Assembly: GCA_963708095.1 (NCBI GenBank)
Contig: OY970182.1
Coordinates: 5,082,969 to 5,146,968 of the forward strand
Origin: JAJZVS01 sp963708095
GTDB taxonomy: Bacteria; Pseudomonadota; Alphaproteobacteria; Acetobacterales; Acetobacteraceae
Direction: 5' to 3'
DNA length: 64,000 nucleotides
In this document: positions 18,481 through 26,547 of the stretch, piece by piece
How positions within the stretch are numbered: the first letter of the stretch is position 1
How the letters are laid out: each line of letters starts with the position of its first letter
Position numbers and translations under genes: made by a program
The notes under the pieces: model-generated
The model's input: only the letters and a program-made list of their open reading frames with translations
Databases searched by the model: none
Told to the model about the DNA's origin: nothing

Positions 18481-18927
18481 ATGGCCGACGACGCAGCGAA
18501 ACGCGGATGGATCGAACGGGTCCTCGGGGTGCGCATGCCCGGCGGTGCCCCGGGGAAGGGGACCGAGCCGCTGCTGCCCTTGTGGCTGGATGCCAAGGAC
18601 GCGGTAGACGGGCGGCTTGGCCGGTTGCAGGGCGCGCTGCGCGGATTTGGCGATCCGGACCTCGACCGCATCGCCGAATTCGGGCTGAACGGCGTGACCG
18701 GGCGCGCCAGCGTCGGGCTGATGGTGGCGCTGCGGGAGGCCGATGCCCCGGGCGCGGACGCGCGGGCGCGCGGCAAGCTCGCCCAGGCGGTCGCCGCCTA
18801 TCGCAGCTTCCTCACCGACAGCGATGCGGTGCGGCTGATCGACGACAATCCGTTCGGCGTCGATGTCGCCGTGCAAGCCACGCTCGGCGCGGCGCTGGCG
18901 ACCATCGAACGCCGCCTCGGCGCCTGA
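18481..18927 (+). CDS. Small helical protein with WxxxVLG start and NPFG end (module A)
   Basis: A 148-residue protein of unknown family. It begins with KRGWIERVLGVRMPGG, and a short Gly/Pro linker leads into a helical region (LWLDAKDAVDGRLGRLQGAL, RIAEFGLNGVTGRASVGLMV). It ends AVRLIDDNPFGVDVAVQATL plus a final helix. The ATG at 18481 has a strong GGAGGC ribosome site. It is followed after 19 bases by the RasGAP-like gene. The minus-strand gene at 23068-23553 has the same layout, with WLEAVLGITTG at the start and AHIETNPTGPLGIADTL at the end, so the two look like paralogues. It could be a partner, a delivery adaptor or an immunity-like protein; the sequence does not decide. Confidence 0.72.
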   Translation: MADDAAKRGWIERVLGVRMPGGAPGKGTEPLLPLWLDAKDAVDGRLGRLQGALRGFGDPDLDRIAEFGLNGVTGRASVGLMVALREADAPGADARARGKLAQAVAAYRSFLTDSDAVRLIDDNPFGVDVAVQATLGAALATIERRLGA

Positions 18928-18946
18928 AGCAGGGAAGGACGCAGCC

Positions 18947-20665
18947 ATGTCGCACGCCAACACGCTTCCCGTTCTTACCGACAAGCAGCGGGCCTGGGCC
19001 AACGCCTTCCTCCGCGTGCTCGGCGGCCAGGGGGAGGTGAGGGCGACCGCGCCCACGCCGCCCTCGCCGCGCAGCCGGGGCGTCACGCCGCCGCCGGAAC
19101 TGAAGGACGGTCTCGATACCTTGGACCGGGAGGTCAACCAGCCGCTGCGCGAGCAGCGCGACAAGCTCGCCGGCGTGGGCGAGGACATCAGGCGCAAGAA
19201 GCTGGTCGGCTACAGCGCCGACAAAGGCTACAAGAAGGACGTATCGGGCGAGGTGGACAAGATCCTCGGTGCCGTCGACACCGCGCTCGCCCGCGGCGGC
19301 GCGGTGAACGACACCACGGTGCCCCTCCTTGCCGGCCTGCGCGAGAAGCTGGCGCAGGCGCAGAAGGACTATACCGAGGGCATGGTGGGCGAGAAGGACG
19401 TCAAGAAGCGGGAACAGCGCGGGGTGAAGGCCGATGCCATCGCCAAGCGGCTGGACGCGCTCGACAATCTGATCACCGCCAGCAACCAGGCGCAGACCGA
19501 GCGGATGAGGAAAGTCGCCGAGCTGGAGCCGGGGGAACAGGCGCAGATGCTCGCGGCCCATCCGGAGCTGATGCGCGCGGTGGTCGCCGCCAAGCCCGCG
19601 CCGGACAAGATCGCCGACATTCTCTCCGCCATGGGAACGAGCGACGGCGCCGACAAGCTGGTGGAACAGCTCGTGGCCGCCCACAGTGGCGATGCCGCCT
19701 ATATGGAGGCGCTGTGCGAGCGGGTCCTGGGCAACGAGCTCACGCAGAAAAAGACCAAGGACGGCAACACCTTCATGCGCGGCAACACCGCCGCCAGCAA
19801 GCTCACCAAAGCCTACGCCATGGCTGGTGAGACGCAGGGCCTCATGGGCGAGCTCGCCGAGGGCGCGCAGGTCTGGCTGACGCCGAGCCGGAAGATCGAG
19901 ATCGATCCGAACAAGGAACCGGACAAGGGCAAGCGCGACACCGCGGCGGGGCAGCTGATCGGCTACGTCAAAGCGCTGCTGAACGCGGTGGTCGGCAAGG
20001 AGGTGCCGCGCCCGATCGCCACCACCGCCAGCATGATCGCCGCCGGCGCGCGCAAGACCGGCATGGGCGACGAGGACGTCGCCATCATGGTCGGCGGCCA
20101 CGTGTTCCTCCGCCTCATCAACCCGATGCTGGTCAGCATGCCGGGGCTCGATGCCAACCAGCGCCGGTCGATGATCCTCGCCACCAAGGTGCTGCAGAAC
20201 GCGTCCAACGGCGTCACGACGTCGGTGAAGGAGCCGTTCATGGACGCCTTCGCCGATTATATCGACGGCGAGCTACCGACCCTGCATCAGTGGTTCCTCG
20301 ACATCGCGCGCCAGGGGGACGAGGTGCTCGGGCTGGACGGGCTGGAAGACAAGGCCGGCATGGGGAGAGACACCAGGCGCGACGTGCTCATCACGCATCT
20401 GGAAGACTCGGACTACGATCCTGCCCCGAATTTCGCCGACCCCACCCAGCAGGACCCGCTCGGCCTCACCCCCGCCGAGCCGACGACCCGGATCGGCAAG
20501 CTGATCGCCGCCGCCGTCGCCCTCAAGCCGCAGGCGCAGGGGATCGCGCTGCCGATCGACGATCGCGGCCGCGCCAGCCACGCCAAGGTGGTGGAGCGGG
20601 CGCGGCGCGAAGTGATCGCGCGGGTGGTGGTCCGGCTCAAGCGGGACGCGCCGTCGCAGGACTGA
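18947..20665 (+). CDS. Protein with a RasGAP-like domain
   Basis: A 572-residue protein. Residues 11-28 (TDKQRAWANAFLRVLGG) share the WxxxVLG-type start of the neighbouring small protein, and a Pro-rich linker and a charged helical region follow. Residues about 245-455 read like a eukaryotic RasGAP domain. NTFMRGNTAASKLTK matches the arginine-finger loop (neurofibromin TLFRGNSLASK), with Arg278 at the finger position. LTPSRKIEIDPNK matches the variable segment (EVDPTR). VGGHVFLRLINPMLVS matches the FLR motif (MFLRFINPAIVS). ILATKVLQNASNGV and KEPFMDAFADYI match the final helices. The likely activity is stimulating GTP hydrolysis by a Ras-like GTPase, either a bacterial MglA-type protein or one in a target cell. 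The start has an AGGGAAGG ribosome site. No signal peptide. Confidence 0.78.
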   Translation: MSHANTLPVLTDKQRAWANAFLRVLGGQGEVRATAPTPPSPRSRGVTPPPELKDGLDTLDREVNQPLREQRDKLAGVGEDIRRKKLVGYSADKGYKKDVSGEVDKILGAVDTALARGGAVNDTTVPLLAGLREKLAQAQKDYTEGMVGEKDVKKREQRGVKADAIAKRLDALDNLITASNQAQTERMRKVAELEPGEQAQMLAAHPELMRAVVAAKPAPDKIADILSAMGTSDGADKLVEQLVAAHSGDAAYMEALCERVLGNELTQKKTKDGNTFMRGNTAASKLTKAYAMAGETQGLMGELAEGAQVWLTPSRKIEIDPNKEPDKGKRDTAAGQLIGYVKALLNAVVGKEVPRPIATTASMIAAGARKTGMGDEDVAIMVGGHVFLRLINPMLVSMPGLDANQRRSMILATKVLQNASNGVTTSVKEPFMDAFADYIDGELPTLHQWFLDIARQGDEVLGLDGLEDKAGMGRDTRRDVLITHLEDSDYDPAPNFADPTQQDPLGLTPAEPTTRIGKLIAAAVALKPQAQGIALPIDDRGRASHAKVVERARREVIARVVVRLKRDAPSQD

Positions 20666-20883
20666 GGGGGACGCACGGCGGGGCAACCCCGCGGCCGGCT
20701 GCGCGCGATCGTGATGGCGCTGCGGGTCGCACGGGCGAGCCGCCCGGCGTCCGGGCATTGACTCGAGGTCTTCGTCGTCATCCAGTTGGAAGGAAATGAT
20801 TTCTCCCTCGCGGCGGCCGCGCGTGCGCCGCCATCGGCGCGGGGGGCGATGATGCTTCCGCAACCCGCGATGAGGTGCCCCCA

Positions 20884-21462
20884 ATGAGCAAACCTGCCCC
20901 GACCGGCGACACGGCGACGCCGTTCCTGACCGACGTGCAGACCTTGCGGGAACGGGCGCGCAAGCATCTCGACACCGGTAACGTAACGGCGAGCTACAAG
21001 GGCGACGCCGGGAAGACCGTTGCGATCCTGCAGACCGTGCTGGCGACCGAGATCGTCTGCGTGCTGCGCTACACGATGCACGCCGTCGCCGCCACCGGCA
21101 TCTCCAGCGACAGCGTGAAGGCGGAATTCGCGCAGCATGCGAAGGAAGAGCAGGCGCATATGATGGCGGTGGCCGAGCGCATCAACCAGCTCGGCGGCAC
21201 GCCGAATTTCAATCCGGAGGGACTTGCGACCCGCGCCGCGTCCCAATACGCCGAAGGCGGCGACCTGGTCGGCATGATCCGGGAGAACCTGATCGCCGAG
21301 CGGATCGCGGTCGATCACTACCGCGAACTGATCCGGCATTTCGGCGATGACGATCCCGCCACGCGGACCATGCTGGAAGGCATCCTGGTGGTGGAGGAGG
21401 AGCACACGAACGACATGCTCGACCTGCTGGACAGCCACCAGGGGAAGCGGTCCCCGCGCTAG
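20884..21462 (+). CDS. Ferritin-like (bacterioferritin/Dps-type) protein
   Basis: A 192-residue four-helix ferritin-like protein. Di-iron ligands are visible: Glu in QTVLATEIVCVLRYTMHAV, Glu and His in QHAKEEQAHMMAVAER, Glu in ENLIAERIAVDHYRELI, and EEEH in GILVVEEEHTNDMLDLL. Such proteins store iron or protect DNA from peroxide. The ATG at 20884 is preferred over the GTG at 20875 and has a GAGGTG ribosome site. It lies 218 bases after the RasGAP-like gene in the same direction and is followed by a palindromic repeat. Its presence between two effector-like pairs may be coincidence. Confidence 0.9.
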   Translation: MSKPAPTGDTATPFLTDVQTLRERARKHLDTGNVTASYKGDAGKTVAILQTVLATEIVCVLRYTMHAVAATGISSDSVKAEFAQHAKEEQAHMMAVAERINQLGGTPNFNPEGLATRAASQYAEGGDLVGMIRENLIAERIAVDHYRELIRHFGDDDPATRTMLEGILVVEEEHTNDMLDLLDSHQGKRSPR

Positions 21463-21500
21463 CGCGAGTTCACGCAGACTGGCAAGTGCCACGTCATCGC

Positions 21501-21637
21501 CACCTCTCCCGCTTGCGGGCTTGGGCCGCGAAGCGGACCAAGGTCGTCGTGCGCAGCACGACGGGTGAGGGCCGGAGGCACGCACCCTCACCCGGTTCGC
21601 TCCGCGAACCGACCTCTCCCGCAGCGCGGGAGAGGTG
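21501..21637 (+). repeat. Palindromic intergenic repeat, family 2, copy 1
   Basis: A 137-bp element bounded by CACCTCTCCCGC and its inverse GCGGGAGAGGTG, with internal short hairpins. A close copy is at 38430-38572, sharing the left-half block GGGCTTGGGCCGCGAAGCGG. Both copies lie between gene ends or in gene-free DNA. Confidence 0.85.
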
Positions 21638-21703
21638 GCCGCACGACGTCCCGGTTCCAGTCATCCTGTAGCTGCTCCAGCGCGCGACGGCCGGCCGGGG
21701 CGG

Positions 21704-23053
21704 TCAGCCGCTCGAGAGCTCCACCAGCTCGACGATCCACGTCAGCCACCCCCAGACGCCGCCTGCGTTGCCGTCCGCCGGGGCGTCCGCCCCAGCGCGC
21801 GGTGGCGGCGGTGGCGGCTGCCGCCACGGTCCCGCTGCCGGCAGGCGCCCGACCGCCGCATCGATCCGGCCGAGCATCGCCTGGCGCTGGCGCCCCCGTT
21901 CGCCTGCATCGCCGATCGCGTCCAGGGCCGCGAAATCGGGCAGGTCGCCGGCGGCTTGCAGGCGCACCGCCTCCTGCATCGCAAACGCCTTGAGCGCGGC
22001 GGCGTTCGGATTGTCGGGCGAGCGCGCCCGCTGCTGCTCGCCTTCCAGCACCATTGTGTAGCGGTCCACGAAAAGCTGCAGCGCCTTGGCGGGCATGCCG
22101 CGCAGCGCGCGGTCTTCGTCGTGGCAGGTGACGGTGCCGTCGTTGCCCAGCCGCAACGCCGGGATGTTGTAGATCTGCGAGAAGCCGGGGACGCCGCCCT
22201 CGTGCGTGTTGGAATGCGCGCCGCCGCAGAACGCCACGTATTTGCGGTCCGGGTTGGCCTCGATCGCCGCATCCATCACCCGATTGCCGAACGCGTTCAT
22301 GTTGGCGCAGCGCATTTCCGGATACGATCCGTCGGCGCACATCGTGGGCGACATCTCGCCGGAATCGATCCCGAAGACGCGGATGTTCTTCGTGCGCGCC
22401 TTGCGCAGGACCGCATCGAGGCGGGTTTCTCCGTCCAGATGGCGGTCGATCGCGATCCGGTCGAAGAAGGCCTGCGCCGCCGCGGACCAGGGCGGTGCCG
22501 GATCGGTGGTCATGTAGGTATCGATCTCGGCCTGGAAGACGCCGGGCAGTTCCTCGATGAAGAGCATGCCCCCGGTCAGCCCGAAATTCTCCGGCGTCTC
22601 CACCGCGTCGGCGAGAAACTGATAGGCCGCCGCTTGGTCGTGGCTGTGGCCGAGACACAGACCCGGCGCGCCCGCCAGCACGCCCGAGAGCGCCCCTGCG
22701 ACCGGCGTCGGCGCGGCGATCCCGGTCGCGGTGTTGGGGTTGACCGCCGGGGGGACGACGGCGCGCAGCGCGTCGCGCGACGCCTCGATCCGCGCCAGTT
22801 CCTCGGCCTTGAACGCATCGGTGCCGTAGGTCTCGGTCCAGGTCTTGCGGTTGCCGCCGATCACCATGCGGAAGATGCGGTAGATGTTGTTGAGGTCGCC
22901 GTACGAGTAGTCGATCGCGATGGTGCGCGTGCCGGCGTCGGCGCGGATCTTGGGGTCCGCCTCGGCGCGGGTGACGTGGGCGAGCGTGTCGGCGTGGTGT
23001 ACCCGGTCCCACTCCCGTTGGTTCAGCACGATGCGGTAGTTGGGGATGGCCAT
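21704..23053 (-). CDS. Tiki/ChaN-like effector-type protein
   Basis: A 449-residue protein. Residues about 130-300 resemble the Tiki/ChaN-like domain of membrane-targeted toxins (Pasteurella toxin C2 and Mcf/FitD-type): LCLGHSHDQAAAYQFLADAV with the Gly-x-x-His motif at 135-138, then GGMLFIEELPGVFQAEID, RKARTKNIRVFGIDSGEM, NAFGNRVMDAAIEANPDRK and YVAFCGGAHSNTHEGGVPG. Tiki-fold domains include metalloproteases and erythromycin-esterase-like hydrolases, and the reaction in the toxins is not settled. The C-terminus has a run of six Pro and a hydrophobic end (GGVWGWLTWIVELVE) that might contact membrane. It follows the small gene 23068-23553 by 14 bases, mirroring the RasGAP pair. Confidence 0.68.
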   Translation of the reverse strand: MAIPNYRIVLNQREWDRVHHADTLAHVTRAEADPKIRADAGTRTIAIDYSYGDLNNIYRIFRMVIGGNRKTWTETYGTDAFKAEELARIEASRDALRAVVPPAVNPNTATGIAAPTPVAGALSGVLAGAPGLCLGHSHDQAAAYQFLADAVETPENFGLTGGMLFIEELPGVFQAEIDTYMTTDPAPPWSAAAQAFFDRIAIDRHLDGETRLDAVLRKARTKNIRVFGIDSGEMSPTMCADGSYPEMRCANMNAFGNRVMDAAIEANPDRKYVAFCGGAHSNTHEGGVPGFSQIYNIPALRLGNDGTVTCHDEDRALRGMPAKALQLFVDRYTMVLEGEQQRARSPDNPNAAALKAFAMQEAVRLQAAGDLPDFAALDAIGDAGERGRQRQAMLGRIDAAVGRLPAAGPWRQPPPPPPRAGADAPADGNAGGVWGWLTWIVELVELSSG

Positions 23054-23067
23054 GCGTCTCTCCCGGA

Positions 23068-23553
23068 TCAGCCGGCCGCGAGAAGAGTGCGGATGGTGGT
23101 GAGCGGCGCGCGCAGGGTATCGGCGATGCCGAGCGGGCCGGTCGGGTTGGTTTCGATATGCGCGATGATCCGGTCGGTCTCGAGATAGGCGAGGTAGCTG
23201 CCCACGATCGCGGCGACTTCGGTCTTGAGCGCGGCGGCCCGGTCGGCGGCGGTGGCGTTGGCGAGCGCGTCGCCCAGGCCGGCGTCGAGGCGGCCGAGCA
23301 CGGCGCCCAGCTTCTCCGCCGCCGCCGTGACCAGGGCGGCGCTGTCGGGATCGGGGGCCCCCGCCGCGATGGCGCTGCGCAGGGTGGCGAGGCGGGCGGC
23401 GACATTGGCCTTGGCGGCTTCCCAGGCGAGGCGCGCGTGGGCGAAGGCGACGAGGGAGGTGGTGGGCGGCGGGGGCGGCACGCGCGTCGCCCGGCGCCCG
23501 GTGGTGATACCGAGCACGGCTTCGAGCCAGCGGTCCTGTGCTTCGGAGGGCAT
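23068..23553 (-). CDS. Small helical protein with WxxxVLG start and NPTG end (module B)
   Basis: A 161-residue paralogue-like partner of the protein at 18481-18927. It starts AQDRWLEAVLGITTGRR, passes through a Pro-rich linker (RVPPPPPTTS), then a helical body (LAWEAAKANVAARLATLRSA, AAEKLGAVLGRLDAGLGDAL). It ends IIAHIETNPTGPLGIADTL plus a last helix. The ATG at 23553 is chosen because the upstream extension to 23712 is not protein-like. It is the first gene of a two-gene minus-strand unit whose second gene is the Tiki-like protein. Function unknown. Confidence 0.7.
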   Translation of the reverse strand: MPSEAQDRWLEAVLGITTGRRATRVPPPPPTTSLVAFAHARLAWEAAKANVAARLATLRSAIAAGAPDPDSAALVTAAAEKLGAVLGRLDAGLGDALANATAADRAAALKTEVAAIVGSYLAYLETDRIIAHIETNPTGPLGIADTLRAPLTTIRTLLAAG

Positions 23554-24018
23554 GCGGTGGGTCTCGATGCTGCGGGGGTAACGATAGGGGCGGGCGGGTG
23601 GGGATGCAACTTTGGGTAGGTGCGGGGGGTCAGTTTGCATTTCGGATTGCGGCCGGTTGTTGAAATGTCTGCGGAAGGTATCCCCACCTAACCTATGGTT
23701 CCGACGTAGCATCTGTGGGCCATTTCAATGGCCTATGGGTTTCCTTATGCGGACTAGGATGTCGCAGAGGGTCGATGAGGGATGTTTCAACACCATTAGC
23801 CCTTAGCGGTCATTCAAGGGTCGTGGCTGATTGGTGCAAGTTGACCCGAAGCGGAATTCGACGGACGCTGGCGCAGACGGCTGCTCTGCGCCCATTCTTG
23901 CCATCGACGGAACCTTCGGCGCTCATCGAAAGCGGTCGTCCGTTGGGCTGCAATGCGCCGGCGCTCCAAAAGGTGCACCCCAACATTCGTGACCAATTCA
24001 GAAGCCTGACGCTTCGAT
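23554..24018. other. No gene recognised
   Basis: 465 bases between the module B start and the end of the CGNR regulator gene. The plus-strand frame entering from 23715 has no recognisable motif and no ribosome site. Composition is less GC-rich than the flanks. The promoter for the module B / Tiki-like unit should lie at its left edge but could not be defined. Confidence 0.5.
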
Positions 24019-24645
24019 CTAAAGGCGATGCGCCTTCGCGCGGTGGCGATGCGCTGCCTGCTTCGCTCGGTTTCCACATATCGCCATGCTGCACCACCGT
24101 CGTGCGTGACCTCGCGTGCGGTCGGCGAAAAAGAGCGTGCACAGATGGCCCTCGCAGGCCTTCACGTTTGAGAAATCCTCCGTACAGACAAGCTGTGCCA
24201 GCGCTTCCCCGATCGGAAGCAGAAGGGCCTCAGGGGTCGGCCACCTGCGGACCGTCTGCCGCTGGAAAGGCCCGTTCCCGCCCCCGGGCTGGGGAATGAT
24301 CCGGCTGAAAGTCTCATCGCGCGCAAGCAGCCGATTCAACGGCTCCAACTGTACAAGAGCCCCCGCTGTCAAAGGGCACCCCATGTGCTGGCGCACAAAG
24401 CCTCTGAACCACTCGCGCAAGCTCCTGGCCTGATCTGCCACTTTGTCGAGTTCGCCCGGAAGTGCGTGCGCCCGAATGCGCTTGACCGCATCGGCCGGCA
24501 CGAGCTGCGCTTGCTCCAGCCAGCTCAGCAATCCCTCGCCGTCATCGATCCAGTCGACGGGGGTATCGATCGGCGTCGCGATCGAATTCAGAAAATCCAA
24601 TCCAAGCGTGTTGCCGACGAAGATCGCAGGGGGGCGCCGGCTCAT
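24019..24645 (-). CDS. CGNR zinc-finger transcriptional regulator (ABATE domain)
   Basis: A 208-residue protein. The N-terminal ABATE-type region opens AIFVGNTLGLDFLNSIATP. The C-terminal CGNR zinc finger has its first Cys residues in ACEGHLCTLFFADRTR and the second pair in RRWCSMAICGNRAKQAAH. Proteins of this type are presumed regulators whose N-terminal domain senses a stress-related or aromatic ligand. The ATG at 24645 has a perfect AGGAG ribosome site, while the longer frame to 24693 does not. It is divergent from the hydrolase gene at 24818 across a 172-base intergenic region holding GTTAC-N10-GTAAC (24739-24758), a possible operator. It probably controls the hydrolase/dehalogenase genes. 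Confidence 0.88.
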   Translation of the reverse strand: MSRRPPAIFVGNTLGLDFLNSIATPIDTPVDWIDDGEGLLSWLEQAQLVPADAVKRIRAHALPGELDKVADQARSLREWFRGFVRQHMGCPLTAGALVQLEPLNRLLARDETFSRIIPQPGGGNGPFQRQTVRRWPTPEALLLPIGEALAQLVCTEDFSNVKACEGHLCTLFFADRTRGHARRWCSMAICGNRAKQAAHRHRAKAHRL

Positions 24646-24817
24646 GTCAACTCCTGTTCCGGGCTCCAGGCGGCTAGCTGTCTGATCACCCATCCGTGAA
24701 CGTACTGCACAGATAACCCCGGCAACGCCTCTTGACCAGTTACTCTGGGTTGGGTAACCGTCCTGATGCTAGTAGACAGGTTCCGCCTTTCGCTCTTGTT
24801 CCACATGGAGAGCGGCG

Positions 24818-25513
24818 ATGTCCTCGAATGACGTGAACGTTGTGCTGGTCCATGGCGCCTGGGCCGACGGGTCCAGCTGGGCAAAGGTCATCGCACCGTT
24901 AGCGGCTGAAGGCATCAAGGTGGTGGCGGCGCCGCTGCCACTGACGTCGTTCCGCGATGACGTGGCGGCGCTTGATCGAACCCTTGAGCGAGTGACGGGA
25001 CCGGTCGTTCTCGTCGGCCACGCCTATGCGGGAGCCGTGATCGGGGCGACGCGCAGCGAGAAGGTGAAGGCGCTCGTCTACGTGGCCGCACTCGCTCCGG
25101 ACGAGGGCGAGACGGTTGCGGATGTCTTCTACCGGACCGAGCCGCATCCGCAGGCGCCCGAGCTCGCGCCCGACGGCCATGGGCTGATCTATTTGCCCGA
25201 GGCGGCCTTCGCCGCCGCCTTCGCGCAGCACGCCACCACGGAGGAACTGACCGTGCTGGCGGCGGTCCAGCGGCCGATCTCGCCCGCCTGCATCACCGTC
25301 GCGATGGAGCGGCCGCTGTGGAAGAACCGGCCGACCTGGTTCCTCGTGGCCGAGCAGGACCGCATGATCGTCGATAGAAATCAGCACTTCATGGCCGAGC
25401 GCATGAAGGCCGGGACGCACGCGCATCCCGTCGACCACGCGCCGATGGTGACCGCGCCGTCTCTCGTCCTGGACATCATCCGCGAGGCGATCGACCAGGT
25501 GGTCGCGGGCTGA
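24818..25513 (+). CDS. Alpha/beta hydrolase-fold protein lacking the nucleophilic serine
   Basis: A 231-residue alpha/beta-hydrolase of the EstC / methyl-esterase-like group. The oxyanion region is VVLVHGAWADGSSW. The nucleophile elbow reads VVLVGHAYAGAVIGA, where catalytic members have GHSxG, so Ala stands at the serine position. The late Asp (WFLVAEQDRMI) and His (AHPVDHAPMV) are kept. It may be non-hydrolytic or use another residue. The ATG at 24818 has a GGAGAG ribosome site. It is the first of three genes likely transcribed together with the dehalogenase-like genes, opposite the CGNR regulator. Confidence 0.88.
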   Translation: MSSNDVNVVLVHGAWADGSSWAKVIAPLAAEGIKVVAAPLPLTSFRDDVAALDRTLERVTGPVVLVGHAYAGAVIGATRSEKVKALVYVAALAPDEGETVADVFYRTEPHPQAPELAPDGHGLIYLPEAAFAAAFAQHATTEELTVLAAVQRPISPACITVAMERPLWKNRPTWFLVAEQDRMIVDRNQHFMAERMKAGTHAHPVDHAPMVTAPSLVLDIIREAIDQVVAG

Positions 25514-25664
25514 CCGCGACCGTTCCGGCAGAACCCCGGAACCGAGCCCCGCCAACGAAGTGTCGCCCGTGACCGCGTCAATCGGCGGCGCCCGGTTACT
25601 GCCCGAATACGATGACCTCCTTGATACACATAAAGAAGTTGGAACCTGGCGAAGGCGAGGTGCC

Positions 25665-26510
25665 ATGACTGCCATCAACTATCGCACCGCCAACGTGGAC
25701 GGCCGCACCATCTTCTATCGCGAGGCGGGTACGCCCGACGCCCCGAAGCTGTTGCTGCTGCACGGCTTCCCGAGCGCCAGCCACATGTTCCGCGATCTCA
25801 TCCCACTGCTGGCCGACCGCTTCCACATCGTCGCCCCCGATCTGCCGGGCTTCGGTAGATCCGACGTGCCGGAGGGCAGCGCCACCTTCGACCTGCTCGC
25901 CGACGCGATCAACCGCTTCACCGACATCATCGGCTTCGACCGCTACGTCCTCTATGTGTTCGATTACGGTGCGCCGACCGGGTTCCGGCTCGCCGTCAGG
26001 CATCCGGACCGGATCACGGCGATCATCTCCCAGAACGGCAACGCCTATGAGGAGGGGTTGAGCGACGGCTGGAACCCGATCCGGGCCTACTGGCAGGATG
26101 CCTCGCCGGCCAACCGCGAGGCCCTGCGCGCCTTCCTGAAGCCCGAGACGACCGTCTGGCAGTACACGTACGGCGTTCCCGACGCGACGAAAGTCTCTCC
26201 GGACGGCTACTCCCTCGACAATTTCTACCTGAGTCGGCCGGGCGCCGATGAGCTACAGCTCGACCTGTTCGGCGATTACAAGAGCAATGTCGCGCTCTAC
26301 CCAGCCTTCCAGCACTATTTCCGGACCCACAACCCGCCGTTCCTGGCGGTGTGGGGCAAGAACGATCCGTTCTTCCTGCCGCCGGGCGCCGAGTCATTCA
26401 AGCGCGACATCCCCGATGCGGTGGTGCGCTTCTTCGACACCGGCCACTTCGCGCTGGAGACCCACGCCGCGGAGATTGCGGCGGCCATTCGCGACTTCCT
26501 GCCCCACTGA
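25665..26510 (+). CDS. Alpha/beta hydrolase, haloalkane dehalogenase / epoxide hydrolase type
   Basis: A 281-residue cytoplasmic hydrolase. LLLLHGFPSASHMFRDLI holds the oxyanion site. The nucleophile elbow VLYVFDYGAPTGFRLA carries Asp, as in haloalkane dehalogenases and epoxide hydrolases. The catalytic acid lies near FLAVWGKNDPFFLPPGA and the His in RFFDTGHFALETHA. The ATG at 25665 follows GCGAGGTG, and a GTG at 25560 would add an unconvincing leader. It is followed after 37 bases by a type II haloacid dehalogenase gene, which supports a role in breaking down a halogenated or epoxidised compound. The substrate is not deducible. Confidence 0.88.
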   Translation: MTAINYRTANVDGRTIFYREAGTPDAPKLLLLHGFPSASHMFRDLIPLLADRFHIVAPDLPGFGRSDVPEGSATFDLLADAINRFTDIIGFDRYVLYVFDYGAPTGFRLAVRHPDRITAIISQNGNAYEEGLSDGWNPIRAYWQDASPANREALRAFLKPETTVWQYTYGVPDATKVSPDGYSLDNFYLSRPGADELQLDLFGDYKSNVALYPAFQHYFRTHNPPFLAVWGKNDPFFLPPGAESFKRDIPDAVVRFFDTGHFALETHAAEIAAAIRDFLPH

Positions 26511-26547
26511 GCCGCAATCGCGCGCCCGCAAACCGGAGGTTACTCAC

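Noticed and set aside
23715..24299. 194-codon plus-strand open frame opposite the CGNR gene
   Set aside because: No motif or ribosome site, and it overlaps a well-supported gene on the other strand.
24739..24758. GTTAC-N10-GTAAC as a certain operator for the CGNR regulator
   Set aside because: Half-sites are only five bases and no binding consensus is known to me, so it is mentioned but not listed as a feature.
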